A DNA stretch of 64,000 nt from Occultella aeris. GTDB taxonomy: Bacteria; Actinomycetota; Actinomycetes; Actinomycetales; Beutenbergiaceae. The position numbers and the translations under genes were made by a program. The first letter of the stretch is position 1; the number at the start of each line of letters is the position of its first letter. The stretch covers positions 62,001 through 126,000 of the forward strand of contig NZ_CACRYJ010000006.1 of NCBI RefSeq assembly GCF_902703175.1, given 5' to 3'. Positions 8,765-17,859 of this stretch are shown piece after piece. Below the pieces are notes generated by a model. The model had not been told where the DNA came from. It made no database searches and saw only the letters and a list, made by a program, of their open reading frames with translations.

Positions 8765-9238
8765 ATGCCGAACATCACCCCGAATCTCTGGTTCGAGAGC
8801 CGGGCCGAGGAGGCGGCGGAGCTCTACACGTCGATCTTCCCGAACTCCTCGATCGGCCACGTGGAGCGGTACGGGCCGGGGGCACCGATGCCGGAAGGCG
8901 CCGTGATGACGGTCGCCTTCAGCCTCGACGGCAAGCAGTTCGTGGGCCTGAACGGGGGACCCGCGTTCGCGTTCACCGAGGCGATCTCGTTCATCATCGA
9001 GTGCGCGGATCAGGCCGAGGTGGACCACTACTGGGGTGCGCTCACGGCCGACGGCGGCCAGGAGAGCCAGTGCGCCTGGCTCAAGGACCGGTTCGGGGTC
9101 TCCTGGCAGGTGGTGCCGCGGCGACTGATGGAACTGCTCGGCGACCCCGATCCCGAGCGGGCCGGGCGGGCCATGGAGGCCATGCTGCTGATGCGCAAGA
9201 TCGACATCGCGGCGGTGGAGCGCGCCGCCGACGGCTGA
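8765..9238 (+). CDS. PhnB-like VOC-family protein
   Basis: The 157-residue protein begins MPNITPNLWFESRAEEAAELY, followed by GPGAPMPEGAVMTVAFSLDGKQFVGLNGGP, EAISFIIEC and DRFGVSWQVVP. This is the signature of the PhnB / 3-demethylubiquinone-methyltransferase-like branch of the vicinal-oxygen-chelate superfamily. These are small cytosolic proteins whose biochemical activity is mostly unknown. The ATG at 8765 is preferred over an in-frame start at 8732 because the conserved fold starts here and GAGGACG precedes it. Confidence 0.85.
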   Translation: MPNITPNLWFESRAEEAAELYTSIFPNSSIGHVERYGPGAPMPEGAVMTVAFSLDGKQFVGLNGGPAFAFTEAISFIIECADQAEVDHYWGALTADGGQESQCAWLKDRFGVSWQVVPRRLMELLGDPDPERAGRAMEAMLLMRKIDIAAVERAADG

Positions 9239-9286
9239 GGGCGAGCGGAGGCCGAGGAGGGTTGAGCGGCGGCCGGCCGGCCCGGG

Positions 9287-9679
9287 TCAGTCGCGGGCGT
9301 CGTAGTCCCGTTGCGCGGAGGACACCTCGGGAACGGAGTCCTCGAGCAGCTCGATGAGACCGATGAGCCGGTCCGCGATCTGTTCGCCGAGCTCGGAGAG
9401 CCGGTACTCCACGTGCGGGGGCAGCGTCGCCCTGGCCTCGCGGATGACGATCCCGTCGCGCTCGAGTGCCTGCAGGGTCTGGGCGAGCATCTTCTCGCTG
9501 ACCCCGTCGATGCGGCGCCGGAGCGCGTTGAACCGGATCGCGCCGTCGCGCAGGCCGGCGACGGTCAGCACGCCCCAGCGGCCGGTGACGGTCTCGAGCA
9601 CCTGGCGAGACGTGCAGCCGCGCTGGAACACGTCGGCGATGAGTTCTGCGGACGGTCCGGTCTCGGGCTGGGTGGACAT
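9287..9679 (-). CDS. HxlR-family transcriptional regulator (QorR-like)
   Basis: The 130-residue winged-helix protein shows the HxlR pattern CTSRQVLETVTGRWGVLTV, then RFNALRRRIDGVSEKMLAQTLQALERDGIV and VEYRLSELGEQIADRL. A lone cysteine (Cys22) sits at the start of the DNA-binding domain, as in the redox-sensing QorR of Corynebacterium, where oxidation releases the regulator from DNA. It is divergent from a QorB-like oxidoreductase gene (9882) with a perfect palindrome between them, so repression of that gene and of itself is likely. Start 9679 is supported by TACCCT seven bases upstream. Confidence 0.85.
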   Translation of the reverse strand: MSTQPETGPSAELIADVFQRGCTSRQVLETVTGRWGVLTVAGLRDGAIRFNALRRRIDGVSEKMLAQTLQALERDGIVIREARATLPPHVEYRLSELGEQIADRLIGLIELLEDSVPEVSSAQRDYDARD

Positions 9680-9686
9680 GCAGGCA

Positions 9687-9692
9687 AGGGTA
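9687..9692 (-). promoter_or_regulatory. -10 element of a probable leaderless promoter (hxlR-type gene)
   Basis: On the minus strand TACCCT is followed by seven bases (TGCCTGC) and the ATG at 9679. No Shine-Dalgarno sequence fits between. Confidence 0.45.
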
Positions 9693-9743
9693 GTCGGGCG
9701 ACGCTGCATTTGCACTGTGAGATACGCCGCACTGCGAAATCCG

Positions 9744-9768
9744 TTGCACTAACGAATAGTTAGTGCAA
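9744..9768. promoter_or_regulatory. 25-bp perfect inverted repeat, probable HxlR operator
   Basis: TTGCACTAAC (9744-9753) and GTTAGTGCAA (9759-9768) are perfect inverted arms around the AT-rich centre GAATA. It sits between the divergent HxlR-type and QorB-like genes. Partial copies (TTGCACTGTGA near 9711) lie towards the regulator gene. The size and symmetry suit a winged-helix dimer. Confidence 0.7.
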
Positions 9769-9881
9769 GCATGGCACGAGCCCGATCGGACCGCTGGCCC
9801 GTGGCAGGTTCAGGCCACGGCGAGTCCAGATCGAAGCAGCTCGTCCAGATCACCGCACCTATGTCCCAGGAGGATTTCCAC

Positions 9882-10757
<876 letters not shown>

Positions 10758-10797
10758 CCTGGTCCGGCTGGGTGAAAGTGTGTGACGGTGCGCCCGT

Positions 10798-11280
10798 TCA
10801 GAAAGCCGGGCGGAACGCCCGCTGGTAGAGCGCCCGCATCTCGTCGGTGAGCTCGGGGGCGGGTCCGTCCGTCCGCGCGGTCGGGACCACGGTGGTGACC
10901 GGCAGCGTCGCGACGGGTCCGGGCGCGACGCCCCACTCGGCGAGCCAGCCGGCCAGTTGGGCGGACGAAGCGGCGTAGACGATCCGGCCCAACCCGACCC
11001 AGCCGTGGGCGGCGGCGCACATCGGGCAGTGCTCACCGGAGGTGTAGACGACTGCCGTGCGGCGCTCCTCCGGCGTGAGGTTCGTCGCCGCCCAGCGGGC
11101 GATCTCGAACTCGGGGTGGCGGGTGTGGTCGCCACCGGCAACGTGGTTGTGGTCGGCGAACAGTTCGGTGCCGTGGCGGGCCACCAGGATGGAGCCGAAC
11201 GGTTCGTCGCCGCCGTCGAGCGCTTCGGTGGCCAAACTCACGCACCGGCGCAGTCGCGCCAGATCGTCCGCGGAGATCAT
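10798..11280 (-). CDS. Cytidine/nucleoside deaminase-like zinc protein
   Basis: The 160-residue protein has the deaminase fold: the zinc-binding PCxxC-type motif appears as SGEHCPMCAAAHGW (Cys85, Cys88). The usual HAE motif appears as HPE (His55, Glu57) in TRHPEFEIARWA. EPFGSILV is the substrate-side loop of the guanine/tRNA-adenosine deaminase branch. It should be a cytosolic hydrolytic deaminase of a purine or related base; the exact substrate is not clear. Proline between His and Glu occurs in a subgroup of the family. The start at 11280 is chosen because the upstream in-frame start at 11316 adds only non-conserved residues. Confidence 0.8.
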   Translation of the reverse strand: MISADDLARLRRCVSLATEALDGGDEPFGSILVARHGTELFADHNHVAGGDHTRHPEFEIARWAATNLTPEERRTAVVYTSGEHCPMCAAAHGWVGLGRIVYAASSAQLAGWLAEWGVAPGPVATLPVTTVVPTARTDGPAPELTDEMRALYQRAFRPAF

Positions 11281-11338
11281 GCGTACCACTCTGGCACACG
11301 CGGCCGGGCGCGCCACCGAGAGTTCGGCGTCACCGACG

Positions 11339-11995
11339 TCAGGCAGGCTCGGCGATGCCCCGCGAGTATGCCCAGACCACCAGCTGCACCCGGTCCCGGG
11401 TGTCCGTCTTCGTCATGATCCGGGACAGGTGCGTCTTCACGGTGCTCGCCTCCAGGTGCAGCGCGGCGGCGATCTCGGCGTTCGACGAGCCCCGGCAGAG
11501 CAGTCCGAGAATGTCGTGCTCGCGTGCGGTCAGGAGCTGGGCGGCCGCGACGTCCCGCGGGGTCGCGGCCCGGCGGGTGGCGAACTCCCGCAGCACCCGC
11601 TTCGTCAGGCTCTGGTCCACCAGCCCTTCGCCGGAGGCCACCCGCCGGACGGCGTCGACCAGGACGTCGGGGTCGGCGTCCTTGAGCAGGAACCCGCTCG
11701 CACCGGCCTCGAGGGCGCCGAACACGTAGTCGTCCAGGTCGAACGTTGTCACCACCAGCACCGGGATCGGGTCGGCGACGTCCGGGCCGGCGAGCGCGCG
11801 GGTGGCGGTGATCCCATCACCGCCGGGCATCCGCACGTCCATGCAGACCACGTCCGGGCGCAGCTCCCGCGCGATCCGCACGCCCTCGACGCCACCGGCT
11901 GCCTGCCCGACCACCTCGATGCCCTCCGAGCGCAGGATCACCTCGAACCCAGCCCGCACCACGGCCTGATCGTCGACGAGCACCACTGTGGTCAT
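11339..11995 (-). CDS. NarL/FixJ-type response regulator (two-component system 1)
   Basis: The 218-residue protein has a receiver domain (VVLVDDQAVVRAGFEVIL; phospho-acceptor Asp in DVVCMDVRMPGGDGI; VVTTFDLDDYV; LLKDADPDVL), followed by a LuxR/GerE helix-turn-helix (LTAREHDILGLLCRGSSNAEIAAALHLEASTVKTHLSRIM). It is encoded after the histidine kinase with a 4-base ATGA overlap, so the two are translationally coupled. An ABC transporter lies upstream in the same strand and spacing, and is the likely partner or target. Confidence 0.93.
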   Translation of the reverse strand: MTTVVLVDDQAVVRAGFEVILRSEGIEVVGQAAGGVEGVRIARELRPDVVCMDVRMPGGDGITATRALAGPDVADPIPVLVVTTFDLDDYVFGALEAGASGFLLKDADPDVLVDAVRRVASGEGLVDQSLTKRVLREFATRRAATPRDVAAAQLLTAREHDILGLLCRGSSNAEIAAALHLEASTVKTHLSRIMTKTDTRDRVQLVVWAYSRGIAEPA

Positions 11996-13263
11996 GAGGT
12001 TCCTCCCGGTCGGGGGATGGTCAGCCGGACCTGCCAGGCGCCGCCGGCCACGGGGCCCGCGGTGAGCTCACCGTGGAGCATCTGGGCGCGTTCGCGCATC
12101 CCGACCAGGCCGTGCCCGGATGAGTCGGGCGCGCCGGTAGTGCCATGGCTGCCGCGCTGCCCGGGCGCGGGGTTGCGGACCGTCAACACGCAGGCCGACG
12201 GCGTGTACTCGCGGCGGATGTCGATGCTGCGGCCGGGCGCGTGGCGCCGCGCGTTCGAGAGCGCCTCCTGCAGCACGCGGTACAGGGTGAGTTCCGCCGT
12301 CGGTCCCAGCTCCCATGGCTCGCCGTCGACCCGGTCGGTGACCCGGGCGCCCGCGGTGCGGGCGTCCTCGATCAGGGCCCGGAGGTCGGCCAGGCTGGGT
12401 TGCGGGGTCTGCTCGGCGCCGTCGGCGCCGCGGAGCAGGCCGACAACGAGGCGAAGGTTGTCGAGGGTCTGGCGGCCCTGGGTCCGGATCCACCGCATGG
12501 ACTCGCGGGCCCGGTCCGGGTCGTCCACGACCAGACGTTCGGCGGCGGCCGCCTGGACCACGATGCCGGAGAGGTGGTGGGCGGCCACATCGTGCAACTC
12601 GCGCGCGATCCGGGACCGTTCGGCGGCCACCGCCCGCTCGGCCCGGCTCTGCTGCTCGATCGCCGCCGCGTCCACCTGCGCCCGCAACGACGCGAGCAGC
12701 TGTCGGCGGGTGCCCACGTACACCCCGATGAAGCACGCGACGGCGTAGACGGCGACCGCCGACGCGAGCGAGGCCAAGAGGTTGACGGCAGGTCCGCCGT
12801 CGGGAATCGACTCGGCCCCGCCGAGGGCGACGGTCAGCAGTGCCTCGACCACGGCACCGACCCCGATGGTGATCGCGGCGGTCCGTCGGGGTGCGTACGC
12901 GCCGACCGCGTACGCCGCCACCAGCGTCGCGAGTCCTCGGATCGAGACCAGGTCCGGCAGCAGCGGGGTCATCAGGATCTGGGCGAGGACGGCGAGGGCG
13001 AAGGTCAGCACCGGCGCCCGGCGGCGCAGGATCAGTGCCGCGGCCTGCGCCACCAAGAGTGCGTACACGCCCGCCCGGGCCGGCCCGGTGATGGCAACCA
13101 CGTCCAGGCCGAGTTCCTCGGCCGTTCCGCCGGCGAGGAGGACCTCGAGGGCGGCGAACCCGATGACGTTCAGCGCCGCCACGACACCGGCCACGACGGT
13201 GTCGCGGCCGGTGCTCGTGCGCGGGCGCAGGGAGTCGAGGCGGGCCCGCAGCATGTCGGTCAC
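11992..13263 (-). CDS. NarL-family sensor histidine kinase (two-component system 1)
   Basis: The 423-residue membrane kinase has about five to six hydrophobic segments in residues 20-180. A dimerisation and phospho-acceptor region of the HisKA_3 type follows (AERSRIARELHDVAAHHLSGIVV, with the acceptor His in ELHDVAAHH), then an ATPase domain (LSNARRHAPG; GHGLVGMRERAQMLHG). There is no large extracellular sensor domain, so it probably senses membrane or envelope state. It lies 55 bases after an ABC permease gene on the same strand. GTG 13263 and ATG 13254 are both possible starts; TACGCT lies about 30 bases upstream. Confidence 0.92.
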   Translation of the reverse strand: MTDMLRARLDSLRPRTSTGRDTVVAGVVAALNVIGFAALEVLLAGGTAEELGLDVVAITGPARAGVYALLVAQAAALILRRRAPVLTFALAVLAQILMTPLLPDLVSIRGLATLVAAYAVGAYAPRRTAAITIGVGAVVEALLTVALGGAESIPDGGPAVNLLASLASAVAVYAVACFIGVYVGTRRQLLASLRAQVDAAAIEQQSRAERAVAAERSRIARELHDVAAHHLSGIVVQAAAAERLVVDDPDRARESMRWIRTQGRQTLDNLRLVVGLLRGADGAEQTPQPSLADLRALIEDARTAGARVTDRVDGEPWELGPTAELTLYRVLQEALSNARRHAPGRSIDIRREYTPSACVLTVRNPAPGQRGSHGTTGAPDSSGHGLVGMRERAQMLHGELTAGPVAGGAWQVRLTIPRPGGTS

Positions 13264-13318
13264 CTCAGCCCTCTCCTCGATCCGATCGGTTCAGCGTAAT
13301 GACCCCGGAGGTCCGGGC

Positions 13319-14188
13319 TCACGCGAGGTCGCGGCGACGGAAGCTCTCCAGCCCACCGAAGCCGAGCACGAGCACCCACGCCGCGAGTGCCGCGAGTCCG
13401 CCGAGGGCCCCGAGGCCTTCCGGTCCGGCGAGGACGCCGGCGCCCGGGCCGACCGAGGCGAGCGAGCCGAGCCCGAGCGGCAGCCAGTCCGTGATGGCGG
13501 CGCCGCCGCCGCCGATGAAGCTCACGATGCCGCGCAGGATCGGCTCGGCGATGATCAGGGCGCCGACGGTGATCAGGGTCGCGACCTGACCGCGGACGAG
13601 GGTGCCGATCGCCTGACCCAGCCAGGTGAACAGGACCAGGACGGCCAGGCCGCGGCCCCAGCTGCCGAGGACCTCACCCGGCGCGAGCGCCAGTTCCGCA
13701 CCCGGGGTGATGGTGATGGCGACGAACAGTCCGAGCGCGGTCAGGACGATCAGCCCGACGCCGATGATGACGGCCGTGGTGGCGCCGGCAGCGGCCTTCG
13801 CGGCGAGGATCCTGGGCCGCGACGGGGTGATCAGGGCGGTCGGCACGATGCCGCCGGTGCGCAGGTCGGTGGTGGCGATGAGGGCGCCGAGGACGAGCAT
13901 GGCCATCACGGTGAGGCCGACGTTCGAGCTGCCCGGCCCGAGCGCGAGCAGGTCGAGGATCGAGCGTTGCAGGGCCGGGCTGCCGAGGTCCGTGAGCGCG
14001 GTGAGGTCCGGGATGAGTTCGGCGGCGACGTCCGGCGGCAGGTCGCTCGATCCGGTGCCCAGGGACTGGACCAGGCGTGGCAGCGAGACGGTGAGGGCCT
14101 GGACCGCGATCATCCCGATCCAGGCGACCGCGGCGACGATCCAGGCGGCCCTGGTGGTGCGGAGCTTGAGCAGTTCGGAGCGGAACAT
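13319..14188 (-). CDS. ABC-2-type transporter permease
   Basis: The 289-residue permease starts MFRSELLKLRTTRAAWIVAAV, the typical beginning of actinobacterial ABC-2 permeases. It contains about six membrane segments (LTVMAMLVLGALIATTDL, AVIIGVGLIVLTALGLFVAI, LAVLVLFTWLGQAIGTLV, LITVGALIIAEPILRGIV, LGGLAALAAWVLVLGFGG). Its ATG overlaps the TGA of the ATP-binding gene by one base (TGATG). Together they form an exporter or self-protection pump, with two-component system 1 encoded just downstream. The substrate is unknown. Confidence 0.85.
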   Translation of the reverse strand: MFRSELLKLRTTRAAWIVAAVAWIGMIAVQALTVSLPRLVQSLGTGSSDLPPDVAAELIPDLTALTDLGSPALQRSILDLLALGPGSSNVGLTVMAMLVLGALIATTDLRTGGIVPTALITPSRPRILAAKAAAGATTAVIIGVGLIVLTALGLFVAITITPGAELALAPGEVLGSWGRGLAVLVLFTWLGQAIGTLVRGQVATLITVGALIIAEPILRGIVSFIGGGGAAITDWLPLGLGSLASVGPGAGVLAGPEGLGALGGLAALAAWVLVLGFGGLESFRRRDLA

Positions 14189-14901
14189 CAGAACATCCCT
14201 TCGGAGGCGGCGGTCAGGTCGAGGTAGGCATGTTCGAGGGTGTCGCCTGCCATGACGTCGGCGAGTGGGCCATCGGCGAGCACGCGGCCCTCGCCGATGA
14301 CGACGAGGTCGTCGGCCACCTGGGCGACCTCGGCGAGCACGTGAGAGGCGAGCAGGACGGCGCCCCCGCCGTTGGCGAAGGAGCGCAGCATGCCGCGCAA
14401 CCAGGCCATGCCCGCGGGGTCGAGCCCGTTCGCGGGCTCGTCGAGGACGAGGATCCGGGGCTCGCCGAGCAGGGCGGCCGCCAGGCCGATCCGCTGGCGC
14501 ATGCCGAGCGAGTAGGTGCCGACGCGGCGGTCCGCGGCACGGGTCATGCCGACCTTCTCCAGGGCGACGGCGACCGCGGCCTCGGGCAGGCGCGCGGCGG
14601 CTGCGAGGACGCGCAGATGGTCGCGGCCGCTGCGGCCACGGTGCAGGCCACCTTGGTCGAGCAGCGCGCCGACGGTGCGGGCCGGGTGGTCGAGGTCGGT
14701 GTAGGCGCGGCCACCGATGGCGGCCGTGCCGGAGGTGGCCCGGGCGAGACCGAGCAGGATGTGGACGCTGGTGGACTTGCCGGCGCCGTTCGGGCCGAGG
14801 AGGCCGACGACGCGACCTTCCGCGGCCGTGAAGCTGACGCCGCGCAGTGCCTCGACGGGTCCGTACGACTTGTGCAGATCGGTGATCTCGATCGCGTGCA
14901 T
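14188..14901 (-). CDS. ABC transporter ATP-binding protein
   Basis: The 237-residue ATPase shows Walker A GLLGPNGAGKSTS, the signature TYSLGMRQRIGLAAALLG, Walker B ILVLDEPANGLDP and the switch histidine in LASHVLAEV. It is a DrrA-like half of an ABC-2 exporter with the permease at 13319-14188. ATG 14901 is chosen because CCGGAGGACCCC lies directly upstream; the open frame extends further but without family similarity. It is the first gene of a four-gene unit: ATPase, permease, histidine kinase, response regulator. Confidence 0.9.
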   Translation of the reverse strand: MHAIEITDLHKSYGPVEALRGVSFTAAEGRVVGLLGPNGAGKSTSVHILLGLARATSGTAAIGGRAYTDLDHPARTVGALLDQGGLHRGRSGRDHLRVLAAAARLPEAAVAVALEKVGMTRAADRRVGTYSLGMRQRIGLAAALLGEPRILVLDEPANGLDPAGMAWLRGMLRSFANGGGAVLLASHVLAEVAQVADDLVVIGEGRVLADGPLADVMAGDTLEHAYLDLTAASEGMF

Positions 14902-15123
14902 GGGGTCCTCCGGCGGTGGTGTGGTTGATGCCTTCAGCCTGTCCGGACCGGCCTGCGGATTCGTCTGGCGCAGGGGGGAACCCGGGCGCCAACCTTTGGG
15001 GGACCCGGTCAGTGAAAAGGTCGGGCACGCCAGCTGACCACCATGTGGACGTCGGCCGTCCGACTCCGTCACCGCGAGGGCCGGGTGTCAGGATGGACTC
15101 ACCCACCGAGCAAGGAGTTCACG

Positions 15124-16023
15124 ATGTCGCTGCCCTTCGACGACGACCCGAAGTTCACCGCCTACGCCAACCCGGAGCGGCTGGTGAGCACGCAGTGGCT
15201 CGCGGATCACCTCGGTGACGAGGGCCTCGCCGTCGTGGAGAGCGACGAGGACGTGCTGCTCTACGAGACCGGGCACATCCCGGGCGCCGTGAAGGTGGAC
15301 TGGCACCTCGACCTGAACGACGCAGTCACCCGTGACTATGTGGACGGCGCGGAGTTCGCCAAGCTCCTCGGGGGCAAGGGCATCACACGGGACACCACCG
15401 TGGTCATCTACGGGGACAAGAACAACTGGTGGGCCGCCTACGCGCTGTGGGTGTTCGCGCTGTTCGGCCACCCGGACGTGCGCCTCCTCGACGGCGGCCG
15501 GGCCAAGTGGGTGGCCGAGGGGCGTGAGTTCACCACGGACGTGCCGAGCCCGGCGCCGGTCGACTACCCGGTGGTCCAACGCGAGGACGACGGCGTGCGC
15601 GCGTTCAAGGAGGACGTGCTCGGTTTCCTCGGCGGGCAACTCGTGGACGTCCGGTCGCTGCCGGAGTACACCGGTGAGCGCACCCACATGCCCGACTACC
15701 CGGACGAGGGCACCGTGCGCGGCGGCCACATCCCCGGCGCACAGTCGGTGCCGTGGGCCAGGGCCGCGAACGAGGACGGCACGTTCCGCTCCCGCGCGGA
15801 GTTGGACGCGATCTACCGTCAGGAGAAGGGCCTCACCCCATCTGAGCCCGTGATCGCCTACTGCCGCATCGGCGAGCGTTCCGCGCACTCGTGGTTCGTA
15901 CTGCAGCACCTGTTGGGCTTCCCGAACGTCCGCAACTACGACGGTTCCTGGACCGAGTGGGGCAACTCCGTGCGCGTGCCGATCGCGCGTGGCTCGGAGC
16001 CCGGGGACGTTCCCGCGCCATGA
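15124..16023 (+). CDS. sseA: Thiosulfate sulfurtransferase (two-domain rhodanese)
   Basis: The 299-residue protein has two rhodanese domains. The inactive N-terminal one contains [20 protein letters not shown]; the catalytic one contains [25 protein letters not shown] and the active-site loop CRIGERS (Cys247). It transfers sulfane sulfur from thiosulfate to cyanide or physiological thiols in the cytosol, and matches the actinobacterial CysA/SseA type. CAAGGAGTTCACG precedes the chosen ATG. The SufE-like gene starts 13 bases after its stop, so both probably act in sulfur transfer. Confidence 0.92.
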   Translation: MSLPFDDDPKFTAYANPERLVSTQWLADHLGDEGLAVVESDEDVLLYETGHIPGAVKVDWHLDLNDAVTRDYVDGAEFAKLLGGKGITRDTTVVIYGDKNNWWAAYALWVFALFGHPDVRLLDGGRAKWVAEGREFTTDVPSPAPVDYPVVQREDDGVRAFKEDVLGFLGGQLVDVRSLPEYTGERTHMPDYPDEGTVRGGHIPGAQSVPWARAANEDGTFRSRAELDAIYRQEKGLTPSEPVIAYCRIGERSAHSWFVLQHLLGFPNVRNYDGSWTEWGNSVRVPIARGSEPGDVPAP

Positions 16024-16036
16024 CAGACTTGGCTCC

Positions 16037-16489
16037 ATGACCGACACGTCCGACCTGACGGCTGCCCTGAGGGGCATCGTCGACGACTTCAATGCGCTCA
16101 CGACGGCGGACCGGTTGCAGCTGCTGCTCGAGTTCTCGACCGGTCTGCCGGAACTGCCGGAACGATACGCCGCGCACCCGGAGCTCCTCGAGGGCGTGCC
16201 GGAGTGCCAGTCTCCGATCTTCCTGGCCGTCGAGGTGGACGGCAGCGGGCCGGACGCGCCGGTGCACCTGTTCTTCTCCGCGCCGGCCGAGGCGCCGACC
16301 ACCCGTGGTTTCGCAGGCATCCTCTACGAAGGCCTGAACGGGCTCACCGCCGCCGATGTCCAGGCCGTGCCGAACGACATCTCCGACCGGCTCGGCCTCG
16401 CCGAGGCCGTCAGTCCGCTGCGGTTGCGTGGGATGGCCGGGATGCTCGGCCGCATCAAGCGTCAGGTGCGGGAGAAGTCCGGGACCTGA
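16037..16489 (+). CDS. SufE-like sulfur acceptor protein
   Basis: The 150-residue protein contains the SufE core: LLLEFSTGLPELPERY, VPECQSPIFLAVEV with the sulfur-accepting cysteine (Cys57), GFAGILYEGLNG and the C-terminal RLRGMAGMLGRIK. SufE accepts persulfide from a cysteine desulfurase, or here possibly from the adjacent sulfurtransferase, for Fe-S cluster or other sulfur metabolism. It is co-directional with the rhodanese gene 13 bases upstream. A rhodanese-SufE pair outside a suf operon is common in actinobacteria. Confidence 0.9.
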   Translation: MTDTSDLTAALRGIVDDFNALTTADRLQLLLEFSTGLPELPERYAAHPELLEGVPECQSPIFLAVEVDGSGPDAPVHLFFSAPAEAPTTRGFAGILYEGLNGLTAADVQAVPNDISDRLGLAEAVSPLRLRGMAGMLGRIKRQVREKSGT

Positions 16490-16516
16490 TCGGGCCGTCG
16501 TGAGGGCTCGAACTCA

Positions 16517-17356
16517 TCAGTCCTGTTCGCCGAATCTGGCCAGGACCGTGCGGGCCTGACGCAGCACCGGCTCGTCGACCATCTGATCCTTGTGCCGGAA
16601 GACTCCCGGCTGGTCGCTCGCGGCCGCGAGCACTTCCCTTGCCCACGCGACTTGACCCGGGCCGGGCCGATACGCCGCGCGGATCGTCCCGACCTGCCCG
16701 GGATGGATGCAGGCGGTCGCGCTGAAGCCGCTCGCAGTGGCGTCCGCGGCCTCGGCCGCGAGCCCGTCGAGATCGGCGATGTCCAGATGCACGGCGTCGA
16801 TCGCAGCCTTGCCGTGCGCGCCCGCGGCAAGTAGCACCGCCGAACGGGCCGCTCGTGCGACGTCCCGGTAGCCGCCGTCGCCGGCTCGGCTCGACGTGCC
16901 GCCCAAGGACGCCAGCAGGTCCTCGGCGCCCCACATCAGGGCGCGTACCGCCGGAACAGCCGCGATCTCGGGTGCGGCCACCACACCGCGAGCGGTCTCG
17001 CACAGGGCGACCACCTCGAAGCCGCCGAGCCGGGCGACCTGCGCCGGCGACTCCGTCTTGGCCAGCATGACCGTGCGGTAGTCGGTGCCGACGACCGCCT
17101 CGAGGTCGGCCTCGAACTCCGGGCTGCCGACGGCGTTGACCCTCACGATCGTGCGGGTCGGGTCGAGCCGTTCCGCGCGGAGCGCGGCCCGGGCTCGCGC
17201 CTTGCGCTCCGGGGCGACGGCGTCCTCCAGGTCCAGGATGACGGCGTCGGCCCGCTCGGCCGCCTTGGCGAACCGGTCCGGCCGGTCGGCCGGGCAGAAC
17301 AGCAGCGCCGGTCCCCAGGCGATGCCGGTCCCACTCGCGGGGACTGTCGCGCTCAC
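16517..17356 (-). CDS. citE: CitE-like beta-hydroxyacyl-CoA lyase (citramalyl-CoA / HMG-CoA lyase type)
   Basis: The 279-residue HpcH/HpaI-type lyase shows LLFCPADRPDRFAKA, DAVILDLEDAV (Mg-binding Glu/Asp), ALCETARGVVAA, LMWGAEDLLASLGG, DAVHLDI and CIHPGQVGTIRAAYRP, ending with a QMVDEPVL lid segment. These blocks closely match, from memory, mycobacterial Rv2498c. That enzyme is a bifunctional lyase that cleaves (S)-citramalyl-CoA in itaconate breakdown and (R)-HMG-CoA in leucine catabolism. The GTG start at 17356 overlaps the TGA of the MaoC gene by four bases (GTGA). It is the last gene of a five-gene operon, and the partners support the assignment. Confidence 0.88.
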   Translation of the reverse strand: MSATVPASGTGIAWGPALLFCPADRPDRFAKAAERADAVILDLEDAVAPERKARARAALRAERLDPTRTIVRVNAVGSPEFEADLEAVVGTDYRTVMLAKTESPAQVARLGGFEVVALCETARGVVAAPEIAAVPAVRALMWGAEDLLASLGGTSSRAGDGGYRDVARAARSAVLLAAGAHGKAAIDAVHLDIADLDGLAAEAADATASGFSATACIHPGQVGTIRAAYRPGPGQVAWAREVLAAASDQPGVFRHKDQMVDEPVLRQARTVLARFGEQD

Positions 17357-17859
17357 TGCGGGGCCCCGCTGACCGCGTCCTCGCACCACACGAGCGTGGA
17401 CCGGACGGCGGTGGCGACGATGATGGCGTCCTGGTTGCGGCCGGTGTGCTCGAGGGTCACGATGCCCTGGCCCGGGCGCGAGGAGGAGAGCCGCTTGCTG
17501 CGTACCCGCGTCTCCGAGTAGAGGGTGTCGCCGTGGTAGAGCGGATGGGGGAACGTGACCGCCTCGAACCCGAGGTTGGCCACGATCGTGCCCTGGGTCA
17601 GTTGGGCGACCGACGATCCCACCAGGGTGGCCAGCGTGAACATCGAGTTCACCAGCCGCTGTCCGAACGGCTGGCCCGCGGACCAGGAGGCGTCGAGGTG
17701 CAGGGCCTGCGTGTTCATGGTGAGCGTCGTGAAGAGGACGTTGTCCGCCTCGGTGACCGTGCGTCCCGGGCGGTGCTGGTAGAGCACACCCGTGTCGAAC
17801 TCCTCGTAGTACAGGCCCCGCTGCACCACGACGGCGCGCGGCTCGCTCGGTTCGCTCAT
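17353..17859 (-). CDS. MaoC-type hot-dog dehydratase/hydratase
   Basis: The 168-residue single-hot-dog protein contains YYEEFDTGVLYQHRPGRTVTEADNVLFT, LHLDASWSAGQPFGQRLVNSMFTL and FPHPLYHGDTLYSETRV, the pattern of acyl-CoA hydratases of the MaoC family. It resembles mycobacterial Rv2499c, whose gene pairs with the CitE-like lyase gene in the leucine/itaconate locus; an itaconyl-CoA or methylglutaconyl-CoA hydratase role is inferred. It overlaps bioY upstream (ATGA) and citE downstream (GTGA), so the three genes are translationally coupled. Confidence 0.85.
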   Translation of the reverse strand: MSEPSEPRAVVVQRGLYYEEFDTGVLYQHRPGRTVTEADNVLFTTLTMNTQALHLDASWSAGQPFGQRLVNSMFTLATLVGSSVAQLTQGTIVANLGFEAVTFPHPLYHGDTLYSETRVRSKRLSSSRPGQGIVTLEHTGRNQDAIIVATAVRSTLVWCEDAVSGAPQ

